Positions 36,144-44,756 of a DNA stretch of 64,000 nucleotides are shown in pieces; position 1 is the first letter of the stretch, and each line of letters starts with the position of its first letter. The stretch comes from Arthrobacter sp. H35-D1. GTDB taxonomy: Bacteria > Actinomycetota > Actinomycetes > Actinomycetales > Micrococcaceae. The translations under genes were made by a program, and so were the position numbers. Below the pieces are notes generated by a model, which made no database searches, was not told the origin of the DNA, and saw only the letters and a list, made by a program, of their open reading frames with translations. The stretch spans positions 32,543 to 96,542 of the forward strand of contig NZ_JASISP010000014.1 in assembly GCF_030063185.1 (NCBI RefSeq), written 5' to 3'.

Positions 36144-37208
36144 TCACGCCGGGTAAAGCACCACTTCGGCAGCCTTGACCACAAAATACACTTCGGCGCC
36201 GGGTTCCAGGCCCAGTTCCGCCACCGCTGCCGGGGAAATGTCTGCGGACAGGGCGCCGGCACGGACCCGGATCTGTTCACCTTGTGGTTCCAACTCTCCA
36301 ACGCTCACCTTGAAACAGTTGCGCGGACTGCCTTGAGGTGGGGCCAGGAACACTGACACGGCCGACGGCGCGAACGCAGCCAGGCCTTCCAGCGCACCTA
36401 CCGCTTGAGGTGCTTCGGCGAAGGCGGGGATGCGGCGGCCGGTGACCCGTCCGCCGTCGCGCATGCGCAGGGAGTCTGCCTCCAAGACGCCCTGGAGCAC
36501 GTTCAGCCCCGCCAAGGACGCGGCAAAGGCGCTGCGCGGGTGGGCCAGCACAGTTGCAGTGGGGCCGGATTCAACGATGCGTCCTCCGTCGATGACGATG
36601 ATGCGGTCCGCCAGCAGCAGGGCATCCAGGACACTGTGGGTGACGATGATGGCGCTGCGCCCCGCCAGCACACGCTTGAGGAGGCTGCGCAGAAACGGTG
36701 CACTGTTCACGTCCAGGGCTGCCATGGGTTCATCGAGCAGCAATAATTCCGGCTCGGTGGACAAGGCTCTGGCGAGTGCCACGCGCTGGGCCTGCCCGCC
36801 GGAAAGCTGGGATGGGAGCCGGACGGCCAGCTCCGAGGCATCCACTTCCCGCAGCCAGTGGGCGGCGGAGGCGCGGCTGTCTGCCTTCCCCCGGCCCTGG
36901 CTGCGCGGCCCAAAGGCCACGTTCTCCAGCACATTCAGATGTGGAAAGAGCAGGGGGTCCTGGGCTAGAACGCCCAGCCCGCGCTCATGCGGTGGCAGCC
37001 AGAGAGTGCCGGGGGAGAGGCTGAAGAGGGCCCGGCCCTGCAGAGCCGCGCGGCCGGAGTCTGGCTTCAACAAGCCCGCCAACATTTGCACCACGGAGGA
37101 CTTCCCGGCACCGTTGGGGCCCATGATGGCGAGTGTTTCACCGGCGTCCAGCGTCAACTCCAGCTCCACGTTGCGGGCTGCAATGGTGGCCTTGAACTCC
37201 AACGTCAT
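36144..37208 (-). CDS. modC: Molybdate ABC transporter ATPase
   Basis: 354 residues. Walker [10 protein letters not shown], signature [15 protein letters not shown] and Walker [13 protein letters not shown] are intact. The C-terminal ~70 residues form a TOBE/Mop-type domain ([36 protein letters not shown]), the oxyanion-binding regulatory part of ModC. It overlaps modB by 4 nt and is the last gene of modABC. It energises molybdate uptake for molybdenum cofactor. Confidence 0.95.
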   Translation of the reverse strand: MTLEFKATIAARNVELELTLDAGETLAIMGPNGAGKSSVVQMLAGLLKPDSGRAALQGRALFSLSPGTLWLPPHERGLGVLAQDPLLFPHLNVLENVAFGPRSQGRGKADSRASAAHWLREVDASELAVRLPSQLSGGQAQRVALARALSTEPELLLLDEPMAALDVNSAPFLRSLLKRVLAGRSAIIVTHSVLDALLLADRIIVIDGGRIVESGPTATVLAHPRSAFAASLAGLNVLQGVLEADSLRMRDGGRVTGRRIPAFAEAPQAVGALEGLAAFAPSAVSVFLAPPQGSPRNCFKVSVGELEPQGEQIRVRAGALSADISPAAVAELGLEPGAEVYFVVKAAEVVLYPA

Positions 37209-38077
37209 GGTGTGGCCTCCGGTGACACCAGAGCGCGCAGCGGAGACTTCGGCACCCGGTACGTCAGGGCCACCACCAGCACGGCGACGGCGATGAGCAG
37301 AAATGACAGGGCGACGGCGGCTTCGGGGTCGGTCTCACGCTGCAAGTAGATTTCCAAGGGCATGGTCCGGGTGACACCTTGCAAGCTGCCGGCAAATGTC
37401 AGCGTGGCGCCAAATTCGCCCAGACACCGGGCGAAAGACAAAACTGCCCCCGAAATGAGCCCGGGCAGCACCAGTGGAAGCGTGATCCGGCGCAGCACCG
37501 TGCCGGGGCGTGCACCGAGCGTGGCGGCGACGGCCTCGTACTTTTGTCCGGCCGTGCGCAGCGTGCCTTCCAGGCTGAGAACCAGGAACGGCAGTGCCAC
37601 AAAGGTTTGAGCCATGATGACAGCTGTGGTGGAAAAGGCAATGTCGATGCCCACCAGGGTCAGCGACTTGCCAATCAAGCCCTGGCGGCCAAAGGTGTAC
37701 AACAGCGCCAAGCCGCCCACCACCGGAGGCACTATGAGTGGGAGCAGGATCAGCGCCCGCAAAATACGCTGTCCAAGGAACTGCGCCCGGGCCAGCAGCA
37801 GCGCCAACGGAACTCCAAAAACAATACACAACGCGGTGCTGGCCGCAGCTGTTTTCAGGCTCAATACCAAGGCGGCCAAAGACGACTCCGAGGTGACAAG
37901 CGCCCCAAACTGTCCCCAGTTGACCTGTGCCACCATCCCAGTCAGTGGAAGCAGGATGAACAAGGCACCCACCGCTGCCACGAGGTAAATCCATTTTGGC
38001 ACTCCGGTGTACTGCCAAGTGCGCCCCTGCACACGGGCAGCTTGGCGGTTGGATTTAGGGAGCACCAAAACCGGCAT
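37205..38077 (-). CDS. modB: Molybdate ABC transporter permease
   Basis: 290 residues with six hydrophobic helices, the first after a short cytoplasmic leader. The permease loop that contacts the ATPase is seen as [21 protein letters not shown], the EAA motif. It overlaps modA by 23 nt and modC by 4 nt, so the three genes are translationally coupled. Helices such as [21 protein letters not shown] and [15 protein letters not shown] are typical ModB sequence. Confidence 0.94.
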   Translation of the reverse strand: MPVLVLPKSNRQAARVQGRTWQYTGVPKWIYLVAAVGALFILLPLTGMVAQVNWGQFGALVTSESSLAALVLSLKTAAASTALCIVFGVPLALLLARAQFLGQRILRALILLPLIVPPVVGGLALLYTFGRQGLIGKSLTLVGIDIAFSTTAVIMAQTFVALPFLVLSLEGTLRTAGQKYEAVAATLGARPGTVLRRITLPLVLPGLISGAVLSFARCLGEFGATLTFAGSLQGVTRTMPLEIYLQRETDPEAAVALSFLLIAVAVLVVALTYRVPKSPLRALVSPEATP

Positions 38078-38894
38078 TCTTCAGCACCTTTTGCCCTTCA
38101 GAATCGGTGACAAGGGCGATGAAGCCTTGCGCCAATTCCGGCACCTTCGTCGTGCTGACGGCAGCTATCGGGTACCGGTTGATCGTGGTATTGGCCAAGG
38201 TCAGTGGAATGCTGCGGACTTTGTCCCCTTCCGTGATTGCATCGGTGACGTAAACGAGACCGGCGTCAGCCTCACCAGAGGTGACTTTGCCCAAGACGCT
38301 TGTCACCGACAGTTCCTCACTGACAGGGGAGAGTGTGAGACCTGCCCCGGCGGCGTCCGCCTGAGCTGCCGCACCGCAGGGAACCTGGGGTGCGCACACC
38401 ACCAGCTTCACGCCGGGCTTGGCGGCATCGGCAAAAGTGGTGATGTTGGCGGGATTGCCCGGGGGCACCACAAGTGTGAGGACGTTGCTGGCAAAGTCGA
38501 CGGGGGAGTCCTTGGCCAGACCGGCATTGCTGAGCTTCTTCATGTTCGCGCTGTCTGCTGAGGCAAACACATCGGCCGGGGCGCCCTGGGTGATTTGGGT
38601 AACAAGGGTGGATGAACCGTCAAAACTCAGCGACACCTTGACGTGGGGATTCTTCGCCTCAAATTCGTGGGCAAGTTCGGTAAATGTCTGCTTCAGGGAC
38701 GCTGCCGCGTAGACATTCAACGTGCCGGAGAGCTCGGCTGTGGCATTTTCTGTTGCATTTGAGTCGGGGCCGGCACTCGGAGAGGTTGCGGCAGGCCCGC
38801 AACCGGACAAGCCCAATGCGAGCACTGCCGCACCGGCAGCAACGGCACCAAGCCGCAGCCGTCTCGGGCGTGTTGATGTGTTGAACAATGTCAT
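38055..38894 (-). CDS. modA: Molybdate-binding lipoprotein
   Basis: 279 residues. The leader ends in the lipobox LSGCGPA, so it is a lipid-anchored solute-binding protein. The mature part begins with [21 protein letters not shown] and has [13 protein letters not shown] and [13 protein letters not shown], all standard ModA oxyanion-binding segments. It is the first transporter gene of the operon, with the HTH-TOBE regulator gene ending at its start codon. Confidence 0.95.
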   Translation of the reverse strand: MTLFNTSTRPRRLRLGAVAAGAAVLALGLSGCGPAATSPSAGPDSNATENATAELSGTLNVYAAASLKQTFTELAHEFEAKNPHVKVSLSFDGSSTLVTQITQGAPADVFASADSANMKKLSNAGLAKDSPVDFASNVLTLVVPPGNPANITTFADAAKPGVKLVVCAPQVPCGAAAQADAAGAGLTLSPVSEELSVTSVLGKVTSGEADAGLVYVTDAITEGDKVRSIPLTLANTTINRYPIAAVSTTKVPELAQGFIALVTDSEGQKVLKNAGFGAP

Positions 38895-39301
38895 CAGTGG
38901 CCCCCGTCGCCGGGCACTTCAATGATGACGTTGGTGGATTTAACAACCGCGGTGGCTACCGATCCCGGTTCAAGTTTCAAGTCCCTGACGGCTTCACTGC
39001 TCATGAGGGACACCACGCGGAACGGACCGCACTGCAATTCAACCTGCGCCATGACCTTGTCCATGACAATGGTGGTCACCAGCCCCACAAAACGGTTCCG
39101 CGCCGAGCTGCCAACGCGCGTGGGATCCTGGGGCAGCGCGGACTGCTTTTTGGCCAGCGCAGCCAACTCAACGCCATCAACCACCATTCGGCCATGCTGG
39201 TCCTTGCTGCCATGCAGCGTTCCGTGGTCCAGCCAACGGCGAACGGTGTCGCCGCTGACGCCCAGAAAACGGGCCGCTTCAGATACGCGAATATGTGTCA
39301 T
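38894..39301 (-). CDS. HTH-TOBE molybdate-responsive regulator
   Basis: 135 residues. The N-terminal ~45 residues are a MerR/excisionase-type HTH (IRVSEAARFLGVSGDTVRRWLDHG). The C-terminal ~65 residues are a TOBE/Mop domain (NRFVGLVTTIVMDKVMAQVE and SLMSSEAVRDLKLEPGSVATA) that binds molybdate. It heads modABC and its last base is shared with the modA start. It is therefore likely to sense molybdate and repress the operon. A symmetrical sequence upstream at 39309 may be the binding site. A truncated paralogue lies at 54233. Confidence 0.88.
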   Translation of the reverse strand: MTHIRVSEAARFLGVSGDTVRRWLDHGTLHGSKDQHGRMVVDGVELAALAKKQSALPQDPTRVGSSARNRFVGLVTTIVMDKVMAQVELQCGPFRVVSLMSSEAVRDLKLEPGSVATAVVKSTNVIIEVPGDGGH

Positions 39302-39308
39302 AGTCCCA

Positions 39309-39342
39309 TGCTATATCCGCATCTGCGTATCTATGCGCATAT
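39309..39342. promoter_or_regulatory. Repeated ATGCG/GCAT element upstream of mod regulator
   Basis: The 34 bases before the regulator gene carry ATCCGCAT, CTGCGTAT and the palindrome TATGCGCATA (39332-39341), a repeated AT-GC-AT pattern. It begins 8 bp upstream of the start codon and may be an operator for the HTH-TOBE protein. A TATATGCAGATAC-like stretch occurs at the same place before the truncated paralogue at 54340, which supports conservation. Confidence 0.35.
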
Positions 39343-39415
39343 TTTCGAAATATCCACGGGTCATTAGGTCCGCACGGGTCGGTACAGGTTTTTATCAAGG
39401 TGGCAACACTTTAAA

Positions 39416-39549
39416 CGTGAGAAACTTTTCGATCAAAAACATGAGTAGAACGTGATGTGGCACCTCGACGCACCCGGCCGAAACGGTATAACCCAGGTCA
39501 GAGCAACATGTTGAGCGCCGGTCCGGACTTGAACCCACGACCAAGAGAA
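39416..39549. repeat. Left copy of ~134-bp island-flanking direct repeat
   Basis: It begins CGTGAGAAACTTTTCGATCA and ends near ACCAAGAGAAT. It is aligned end to end with 48826-48959 in the same orientation with only scattered differences, most clustered in the last third. Read on the minus strand, the inner end contains TCGTGGGTTCAAGTCC, resembling a tRNA T-arm. The copies bracket the accessory genes between them. Confidence 0.8.
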
Positions 39550-39860
39550 TCGCACCACCTGAGTATTGAGGTGTGTCGTTGACTCTCAAAAACAGTGATT
39601 TTTCGCGGCTTTTGGGTCACTTCAAAGGCGTTGACATTCCGTAGACATCGGTAGTTTCTGTTTGAAAAGGGGGAGTGCTTCTTCGTGTGCCTTCGGCACT
39701 GTCTGGGTGCGGGTTCAAACTCTCGGCAGAGTTGGCCACGTGCGTGGTGCCCGATCGCGAGCTAGAACATCAAAGTAACTTTTTGGCTTAGAATGCCGAG
39801 TGCGTGTTGAACTGGGAGCTTTTCTAGATCGCCAAGTCCGGTGCCCGGGTTTTCCGTGTC
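39550..39860. other. Gene-poor stretch left of toxin gene
   Basis: No reading frame with recognisable content. The base composition is lower in GC than the mod operon. A second tRNA-like phrase (GTGCGGGTTCAAACTC, near 39708) occurs without a complete cloverleaf. I see nothing further that I can support. Confidence 0.4.
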
Positions 39861-40427
39861 CTAGTCTGTCTGGCGGTTGGACCAGTGCTCCATCAGCAGT
39901 TCTTGTCTCTGGTGCTCGGTTATTTTGGAGGTCTCTTCTGGGGCGAGGTTGAGCTGGTCGCGGAGGGCGGCCTGAAGCCAGTCCGGCACAGAGGACTCTC
40001 TGGAGGGTTCTGCGGCAGCTTCAACAGATCCGTAGAGACGGCCCATTTGGGCAATGACATCCTTCAATGGTTGAAGTTTAGGGTCATCACCTATCCGAGC
40101 GACACGCGCTTTTAGTTCCTCGTATATCTCGCTGTCGGATCGGACGCCTACGGCCCATAGTTCAGAGATGTCACGGATCGGTGTGCCATCTGTGTCTGCG
40201 GTGACTCTCCAGACAATGCGCCAGTCGCGGTCACCGACAACGAGTTTTCGGAAGCCAATGAGGGCACCCAAGAGGGGGTCGCCGGCGTTGGTCGAGCGCT
40301 CCAGGAGCAGCATTTTCTTGAAGACAGTACGGACGATCTGGGGGTCTTTCTTGCCGAGTCGGTGAAGGTCGGCAACGGCATCTTCTGTGAGTCGAACCAC
40401 GCAGGCTCGCCGGGGATGTGCCGTCAC
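39861..40427 (-). CDS. RelE/ParE-type toxin with long C-terminal extension
   Basis: 188 residues. The first ~95 residues look like a RelE-superfamily toxin: RLTEDAVADLHRLGKKDPQIVRTVFKKML, then a strand-rich part GFRKLVVGDRDWRIVWRVT. The remaining ~90 residues are unusual for RelE, with a helical KARVARIGDDPKLQPLKDVIAQMGRL segment. The start overlaps the antitoxin stop by 4 nt, as in a toxin-antitoxin operon with the antitoxin first. It would inhibit translation (RelE) or gyrase (ParE); the sequence does not say which. Confidence 0.75.
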   Translation of the reverse strand: MTAHPRRACVVRLTEDAVADLHRLGKKDPQIVRTVFKKMLLLERSTNAGDPLLGALIGFRKLVVGDRDWRIVWRVTADTDGTPIRDISELWAVGVRSDSEIYEELKARVARIGDDPKLQPLKDVIAQMGRLYGSVEAAAEPSRESSVPDWLQAALRDQLNLAPEETSKITEHQRQELLMEHWSNRQTD

Positions 40428-40732
40428 GCTCGCCCTGCGACGATGTCGGCGGCTATCTCGGCCTCCAGCTCAGCGCGGGTGAAACCGAAATGTTCCATGG
40501 CCTGGTCCAGGCCGGTGCGGACGCCACTGTCGGTGGCGAAACGAGCCATAACGAGTGCTGCATCGCGCAGAGTGTCACGGTCACGCCTTAGGCTGGAGAT
40601 TTCCTCAGCGGATACAACTTCGGCGACGACTCGGCCGTGTCGGGAAAGGGGGACGTCGTTTCCGGCTTCAGCCGAGGCGACCAGTGATGACAGTCCGGCA
40701 CGTGATGCTTCTGTGATGGTCATGGTAGTCAT
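40424..40732 (-). CDS. Phd/YefM-type antitoxin
   Basis: 102 residues. The N-terminus MTTMTITEASRAGLSSLVASAEAG followed by VPLSRHGRVVAEVVSAEE is the beta-rich Phd/YefM fold. The rest is helical and ends EIAADIVAGRA, a plausible toxin-neutralising tail. It is the first gene of the pair and overlaps the toxin gene by 4 nt. The island position fits a maintenance module. Confidence 0.82.
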   Translation of the reverse strand: MTTMTITEASRAGLSSLVASAEAGNDVPLSRHGRVVAEVVSAEEISSLRRDRDTLRDAALVMARFATDSGVRTGLDQAMEHFGFTRAELEAEIAADIVAGRA

Positions 40733-40913
40733 ACATAAACTATATAAATTTCTGTGTAGATTCTCAATGGGTCGCCTGCAATCGTAAGCGAAGTGTGGTC
40801 GGTGTCCATCGGGAATGGCTTTAATTAGCTGTGCAAGTCCGCCGAAAAGACCGACGGATCAAAGTGGAGCATAATGGCTTCGATGTCCCGTATGGGGAAC
40901 CTCGACCGGGGCG

Positions 40914-41207
40914 CTATCCACGCAGCTCTCCCCCACCGAACCCACTCTCCGCAACGAAATCCTGCATTTCGCTACGCAAACGGGCCGTGAAACTGTTGGC
41001 GCCTTCGGGCGGATAAAGCCCGACCCACATTTCCTCGTCATGCACAACGACTCGGAGAAGCAAGTCCTCACTGATAACCGCTGATGACGTGAGCGGTTCG
41101 CCCTTCACCGTCAGCACATCCACATGGGTGCGCTCAAGCTCATTCGGCGTCAGAATTGCCTTAATCGCTGGCTCTGCTGCGAGCAATATTTCTTCCACAA
41201 TCATCAT
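40914..41207 (-). CDS. Hypothetical protein, 97 residues
   Basis: I do not recognise the family. The protein is acidic, with no Cys, signal peptide or membrane helix. It begins MMIVEEILLAAEPAIKAILT and has a beta-rich middle (LLLRVVVHDEEMWVGLYPPE). Its end is Gly/Glu rich. It sits between the toxin-antitoxin pair and a truncated glycerophosphodiesterase gene. Coding status rests on an open frame and ordinary composition only. Confidence 0.4.
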   Translation of the reverse strand: MMIVEEILLAAEPAIKAILTPNELERTHVDVLTVKGEPLTSSAVISEDLLLRVVVHDEEMWVGLYPPEGANSFTARLRSEMQDFVAESGFGGGELRG

Positions 41208-41255
41208 GTGTACATACTCGCAGCCAGCGAAGACCTGGGCCAGAGAGGTGTCTGT

Positions 41256-41684
41256 TCAAGGCGCCTTCCACGGAACAGTTGGGCACACGGTGATCTCGAC
41301 AATGTCGGCACCATCCTCGGCGGCCTGCACGATGCCTTGAACTGAATTTTCCGGGTAGGTGCGCCACTGGCCGCGGTGAGCGACGATCATGAGGTCAGGC
41401 TCGTTGCCGTAGGGCAGTACGAGGGAGTTCTGGGGTGGGGTTTTCGAAGGGGAGGCTGACGGCCGGTTATTGGCAAGGAGGCTGGCGGTCGAAGCAAGCG
41501 ATGCGTTGACTGGCAACTTGCCGGCTATCTGGACTTCGTGTTGGGGTCGTTCGCCGAGCAATGCAGTGGTCGCACTCTTTTCGGATATGAATGGATCGGT
41601 TGCCTGGCCGGTGGTTGCGCAGGCTGTGCCTGCGAGCGTACTCACTGCTATTAGCCCGGCAATTGACATCGTTCTAAGCCTCAT
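41256..41684 (-). pseudogene. Truncated secreted glycerophosphodiester phosphodiesterase lipoprotein
   Basis: 142 residues remain. The start at 41684 follows GGAGGAACC. A lipoprotein leader with lipobox LAGTAC is followed by a Ser/Pro-rich linker and the GDPD N-terminal motif: VAHRGQWRTYPENSVQGI with the GADIVEI segment. The frame then ends abruptly after ITVCPTVPWKAP, so the metal-binding and C-terminal ~200 residues of the enzyme are missing. It is nonfunctional as a phosphodiesterase. A LacI-type operator lies 78 bp upstream, matching the one before the importer operon. Confidence 0.75.
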
Positions 41685-41761
41685 GGTTCCTCCATGGTGA
41701 GTGGTAGGTGAGCGTAGCGCTTCAACAAGAATGAAGTCAGATAAAACAGTTGCTAGTTCTT

Positions 41762-41775
41762 TGAACGCGCTTTCA
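41762..41775 (-). promoter_or_regulatory. LacI-type operator upstream of truncated GDPD gene
   Basis: TGAACGCGCTTTCA on the plus strand reads TGAAAGCGCGTTCA toward the gene, close to the LacI-family consensus palindrome TGAAAGCGCTTTCA. The surrounding ~25 bp (ATGCCAAAATGAAAGCGCGT) match those before the importer operon. Confidence 0.65.
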
Positions 41776-41870
41776 TTTTGGCATCTGGATAGATGACTGC
41801 CAAGAGTTGACCCAAATTTCTTGAGGCGCACAAATCGAACTCTCCCCTGCGGGTACTCAGGTCCAGGTAT

Positions 41871-42453
41871 CTAGTCATCAACTTCGTCGAAGTGAATTCT
41901 CGAAACACTGTCAATTTGGTGAATTGTGAGAATGGCAGCTTCCACGGCGCGTGGGGAGCCACTGACGCGCAGAACGATGTCCAGTCGTTCTGCAAGTCGA
42001 TTCTCACTTTCTTGTTTCATGACTAAATTGCTGACCAGTAGTCCATGTTCGGCGGCTACTCTGATGATTTCCCGGGGAATACCTTGTCCGTCCAGATACT
42101 GAATTTGCAGTGCCTGAGTGGACGACTTTGCGTGCGACAAGTCAGTCGCTGGCAGCTGTTGTCAGGCCTCGCACAAGGTCTCTTCTCGCAAAAATAAGTC
42201 CGACGCCGAGGAACCCGTTGCCGGAGGCTACTGGGGCTGCAATCCTTGAGCCGTCGAGTGAGTACCTGGGTTTGCCGCTAATGTCGTCGAATCCGTACTT
42301 GGAGATGATCATAAGCAACGCAGAGCCCACTCCGACCAACATGTGGGTGCGCAGGCCCGCCGATTTCTGATGTATTTCCCGTTCTGCTCCTATGGGCATT
42401 GATAGTAGGAAAGCCACGGAGAGATGGATGAGGTAGTGCACTTCTGATTGCAT
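41871..42453 (-). pseudogene. Broken MgtC/SapB family membrane protein
   Basis: The start at 42453 follows GGGAG. The first part shows the MgtC signature: HLSVAFLLSMPIGAEREIH and KSAGLRTHMLVGVGSALLMI, then GNGFLGVGLIFARRDLVRG, LTTAAS, and a stop at 42142. The C-terminal ACT-like domain continues in another frame (41871-42140: IIRVAAEHGLLVSNLVMKQE). The membrane helices normally between these parts are missing. The simplest reading is an internal deletion with a frameshift. Confidence 0.75.
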
Positions 42454-42563
42454 GTAGTTCTCCCAGGTTGGTGGATGATTGCGTGGTCGATGCCGACTGT
42501 TCATCAGTGTGTTACTTGGAATTTGACCCGCGTCCGTGTGATTTTTAGTTCTGAATGCCACAA

Positions 42564-42577
42564 TGAGAGCGCGTTCA
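42564..42577 (+). promoter_or_regulatory. LacI-type operator upstream of importer operon
   Basis: TGAGAGCGCGTTCA, within ATGCCACAATGAGAGCGCGT, is one base different from the site before the truncated GDPD gene and in the same orientation relative to its gene. It lies 83 bp upstream of the solute-binding protein start (42660). The LacI regulator encoded at 47478 is the likely binder. Confidence 0.7.
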
Positions 42578-42659
42578 ATTTTGAGGTGATTTATACCGCC
42601 TCGCGATGCTGGCCCGCTGGGCACTCGCGCAACTTTCCCAAACCACACATGGAGACATT

Positions 42660-43718
42660 ATGAAACGTCGGACTGTATTGATCGCTGGCCTTTTGGCCGC
42701 AAGCACTGCTGCCGCTACGGCGTGTGCGCCTGGCCAGTCAACGGGGTCGGCCTCTGAATCGCTAGTGATTTACAGCAACTCAGTCTCGGAAGGCCGCGGA
42801 GACTGGCTGAAGAAGGAGGCCCAGGCAGCAGGCTTCGCGTTGACGTTTGTTGATCTGGGCGGTGGCGATGTCATGAATCGACTCTCGGCAGAAAAGAACA
42901 ACCCCATCGCGGACGTGACCTTCGGCCTGAACAACGTCTACTTTGAGAAGCTCAAGGCCCAGCAGGTTCTGGAACCCTACACACCGGCGTGGGCTGGCGA
43001 CGTGGATGCCTCACTGGGCGACGCCGCCGGCGGGGAATTTTGGCCCATAGTCCAAGAGCCCATCATGCTGGTTTATAAGAAGGATGCCTACGCCTCGGCG
43101 GCGGAAGCTCCCCAGGATTGGACCGATCTGTGGACCAAGGAGCAGTTCAAGGGCCGTTACGAGGTGCCGAACAGCCTGGGCGGTGCCACCACCCAGATGG
43201 TGCTCTCCGGAATACTTAGCCGGTATGCCGATCCGGCAGGGGAGCTGGGGGTCAGCTCCGAAGGCTGGGATCAGGTCAAGGCATACTTCGCCGGCGGCAG
43301 TCGCGCCATCAAGGGTGAGGACCTCTACGCCCGCATGGTGAAGGGAGAGGTTGAGGCCGGACAGATGTGGCTCGCTGGCAAGTCCGCCCGCGAAAAGCAG
43401 TACGACATTGTCACCGAGGCTGCGATGCCCACAGTGGGCGTCCCCTTCGCGGTGCAGCACGTCGCCCTGGTCAGCGGCACCAAGAAGGCCGAGACAGCCA
43501 AGAAGTTCATCGACTGGTTCGGCTCGGCCGAAACCCAGGGCAAGTGGTCCAAGGAATTCTTCACGGCACCCACGAACACCAAGGCTGCGGCACTTGCCGA
43601 TCCTGAAGCCATTACGCAGACCGAGGCGTTCACTAAGCAGGACATCGACTGGACCCTGGTTGCCGACAACATCGACAAATGGGTTGAAAAGATCGAGCTC
43701 GAATACTTGAAGGGCTAA
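42660..43718 (+). CDS. ABC transporter solute-binding lipoprotein (Fe3+/phosphonate-type family)
   Basis: 352 residues from ATG at 42660, with GGAG just upstream. The leader MKRRTVLIAGLLAASTAAAT ends in a lipobox at ACAPG. The mature protein begins LVIYSNSVSEGRGDWLKKEA and includes DVTFGLNNVYFEKLKAQ and EQFKGRYEVPNSLGG, typical of the type 2 periplasmic fold (ferric iron/AEP group). It is the first gene of a four-gene operon with the ATPase, fused permease and glycerophosphodiesterase. The ligand is probably a glycerophosphodiester or related phosphate ester; that is inferred from the operon. Confidence 0.88.
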   Translation: MKRRTVLIAGLLAASTAAATACAPGQSTGSASESLVIYSNSVSEGRGDWLKKEAQAAGFALTFVDLGGGDVMNRLSAEKNNPIADVTFGLNNVYFEKLKAQQVLEPYTPAWAGDVDASLGDAAGGEFWPIVQEPIMLVYKKDAYASAAEAPQDWTDLWTKEQFKGRYEVPNSLGGATTQMVLSGILSRYADPAGELGVSSEGWDQVKAYFAGGSRAIKGEDLYARMVKGEVEAGQMWLAGKSAREKQYDIVTEAAMPTVGVPFAVQHVALVSGTKKAETAKKFIDWFGSAETQGKWSKEFFTAPTNTKAAALADPEAITQTEAFTKQDIDWTLVADNIDKWVEKIELEYLKG

Positions 43719-43724
43719 CTGATC

Positions 43725-44756
43725 ATGATCACCTTTAGCAATGTTGAGGTCCGATTCGGCGATTTCACGGCACTGCACAATTACGACCTAACAGTGGAGG
43801 AGGGGGAGTTCTTCACCCTCTTGGGCCCCTCCGGTTGCGGGAAGTCCACCGCACTGCGCACCCTGGCTGGCTTTATTCAACCCAACAGCGGGGACGTCAC
43901 CATTGCAGGGAAGCGGGTCACCCACCTGCCCAGCCACCGCCGCGAAATCGGGATGGTCTTCCAAAGCTATGCACTGTTCCCCACGCTCTCGGTGTGGGAG
44001 AACATCGCGTTCGGCCTGAAAGTTTCAAAAGTTTCCAAGGCGGAGACCGAGCAACGAGTCCGGAACATTGCCCGCGAGGTCAATCTGAGCGAGGCACAGC
44101 TGGCCAAGAACATCACAGACCTTTCCGGCGGCCAGCAGCAACGAGTGGCCATTGCCCGCGCCCTGATCCTGAAACCCAAGATCCTGCTGCTGGACGAGCC
44201 GCTGTCCAATCTAGACGCCAAACTCCGCCTGCAACTGCGCGCACAGCTGAAGGATTTGCAGCAGCAGTTCGGCATCACCACCATCTATGTCACGCATGAC
44301 CAAGAGGAGGCCCTGACCATGAGCGACCGCATCGCCGTCATGGACCAAGGCTGCATTGAGCAGGTGGGCACACCGCAGGAAATATACACCAGCCCCACCA
44401 CGGAGTTCGTGTGCAACTTCGTAGGAGACGCCAACAAACTCTCAACCGAGGCGGTACAGTCCCTGAAGTACGACGGCGGCACTCACCTTGATCCCTCCCA
44501 GCCCGCCTATGTGCGGATTGAGAAAGTGAAGTTCGCTGACGCGGGTGAATCTGGCAACAGCAGCGTTCGCACTCTGGCTGGAACGGTTAGTTCGCGCCAT
44601 TATCACGGCATCTACAGCAGTTACCAGGTCTCTACCGGGCAGGGCATGCTCCGCGGCATCCTGCAAGAAGACGGCAGCCGGGGCTTCCAGCCGGGGGACT
44701 CGGTCAGCCTGCTGGTAGATCCCTCCGATGTCCTGCAATATTCGGAGACATCGTGA
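43725..44756 (+). CDS. ABC transporter ATPase (FbpC/PotA type)
   Basis: 343 residues. Walker A GPSGCGKST, signature LSGGQQQRVAIARAL and Walker B ILLLDEPLSNLD are intact. A C-terminal TOBE-type beta domain follows residue ~240. It matches the subfamily that energises polyamine, iron and phosphonate importers. It starts 6 nt after the binding protein and overlaps the permease gene by 4 nt, so the system is translationally coupled. Confidence 0.93.
   Translation: MITFSNVEVRFGDFTALHNYDLTVEEGEFFTLLGPSGCGKSTALRTLAGFIQPNSGDVTIAGKRVTHLPSHRREIGMVFQSYALFPTLSVWENIAFGLKVSKVSKAETEQRVRNIAREVNLSEAQLAKNITDLSGGQQQRVAIARALILKPKILLLDEPLSNLDAKLRLQLRAQLKDLQQQFGITTIYVTHDQEEALTMSDRIAVMDQGCIEQVGTPQEIYTSPTTEFVCNFVGDANKLSTEAVQSLKYDGGTHLDPSQPAYVRIEKVKFADAGESGNSSVRTLAGTVSSRHYHGIYSSYQVSTGQGMLRGILQEDGSRGFQPGDSVSLLVDPSDVLQYSETS

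Noticed and set aside
36430..37296. Plus-strand 288-residue frame opposite modC
   Set aside because: Antisense of an ATPase with intact Walker and signature motifs.
39700..39730. A complete tRNA gene near GTGCGGGTTCAAACTC
   Set aside because: No matching acceptor or anticodon stem can be drawn around it.
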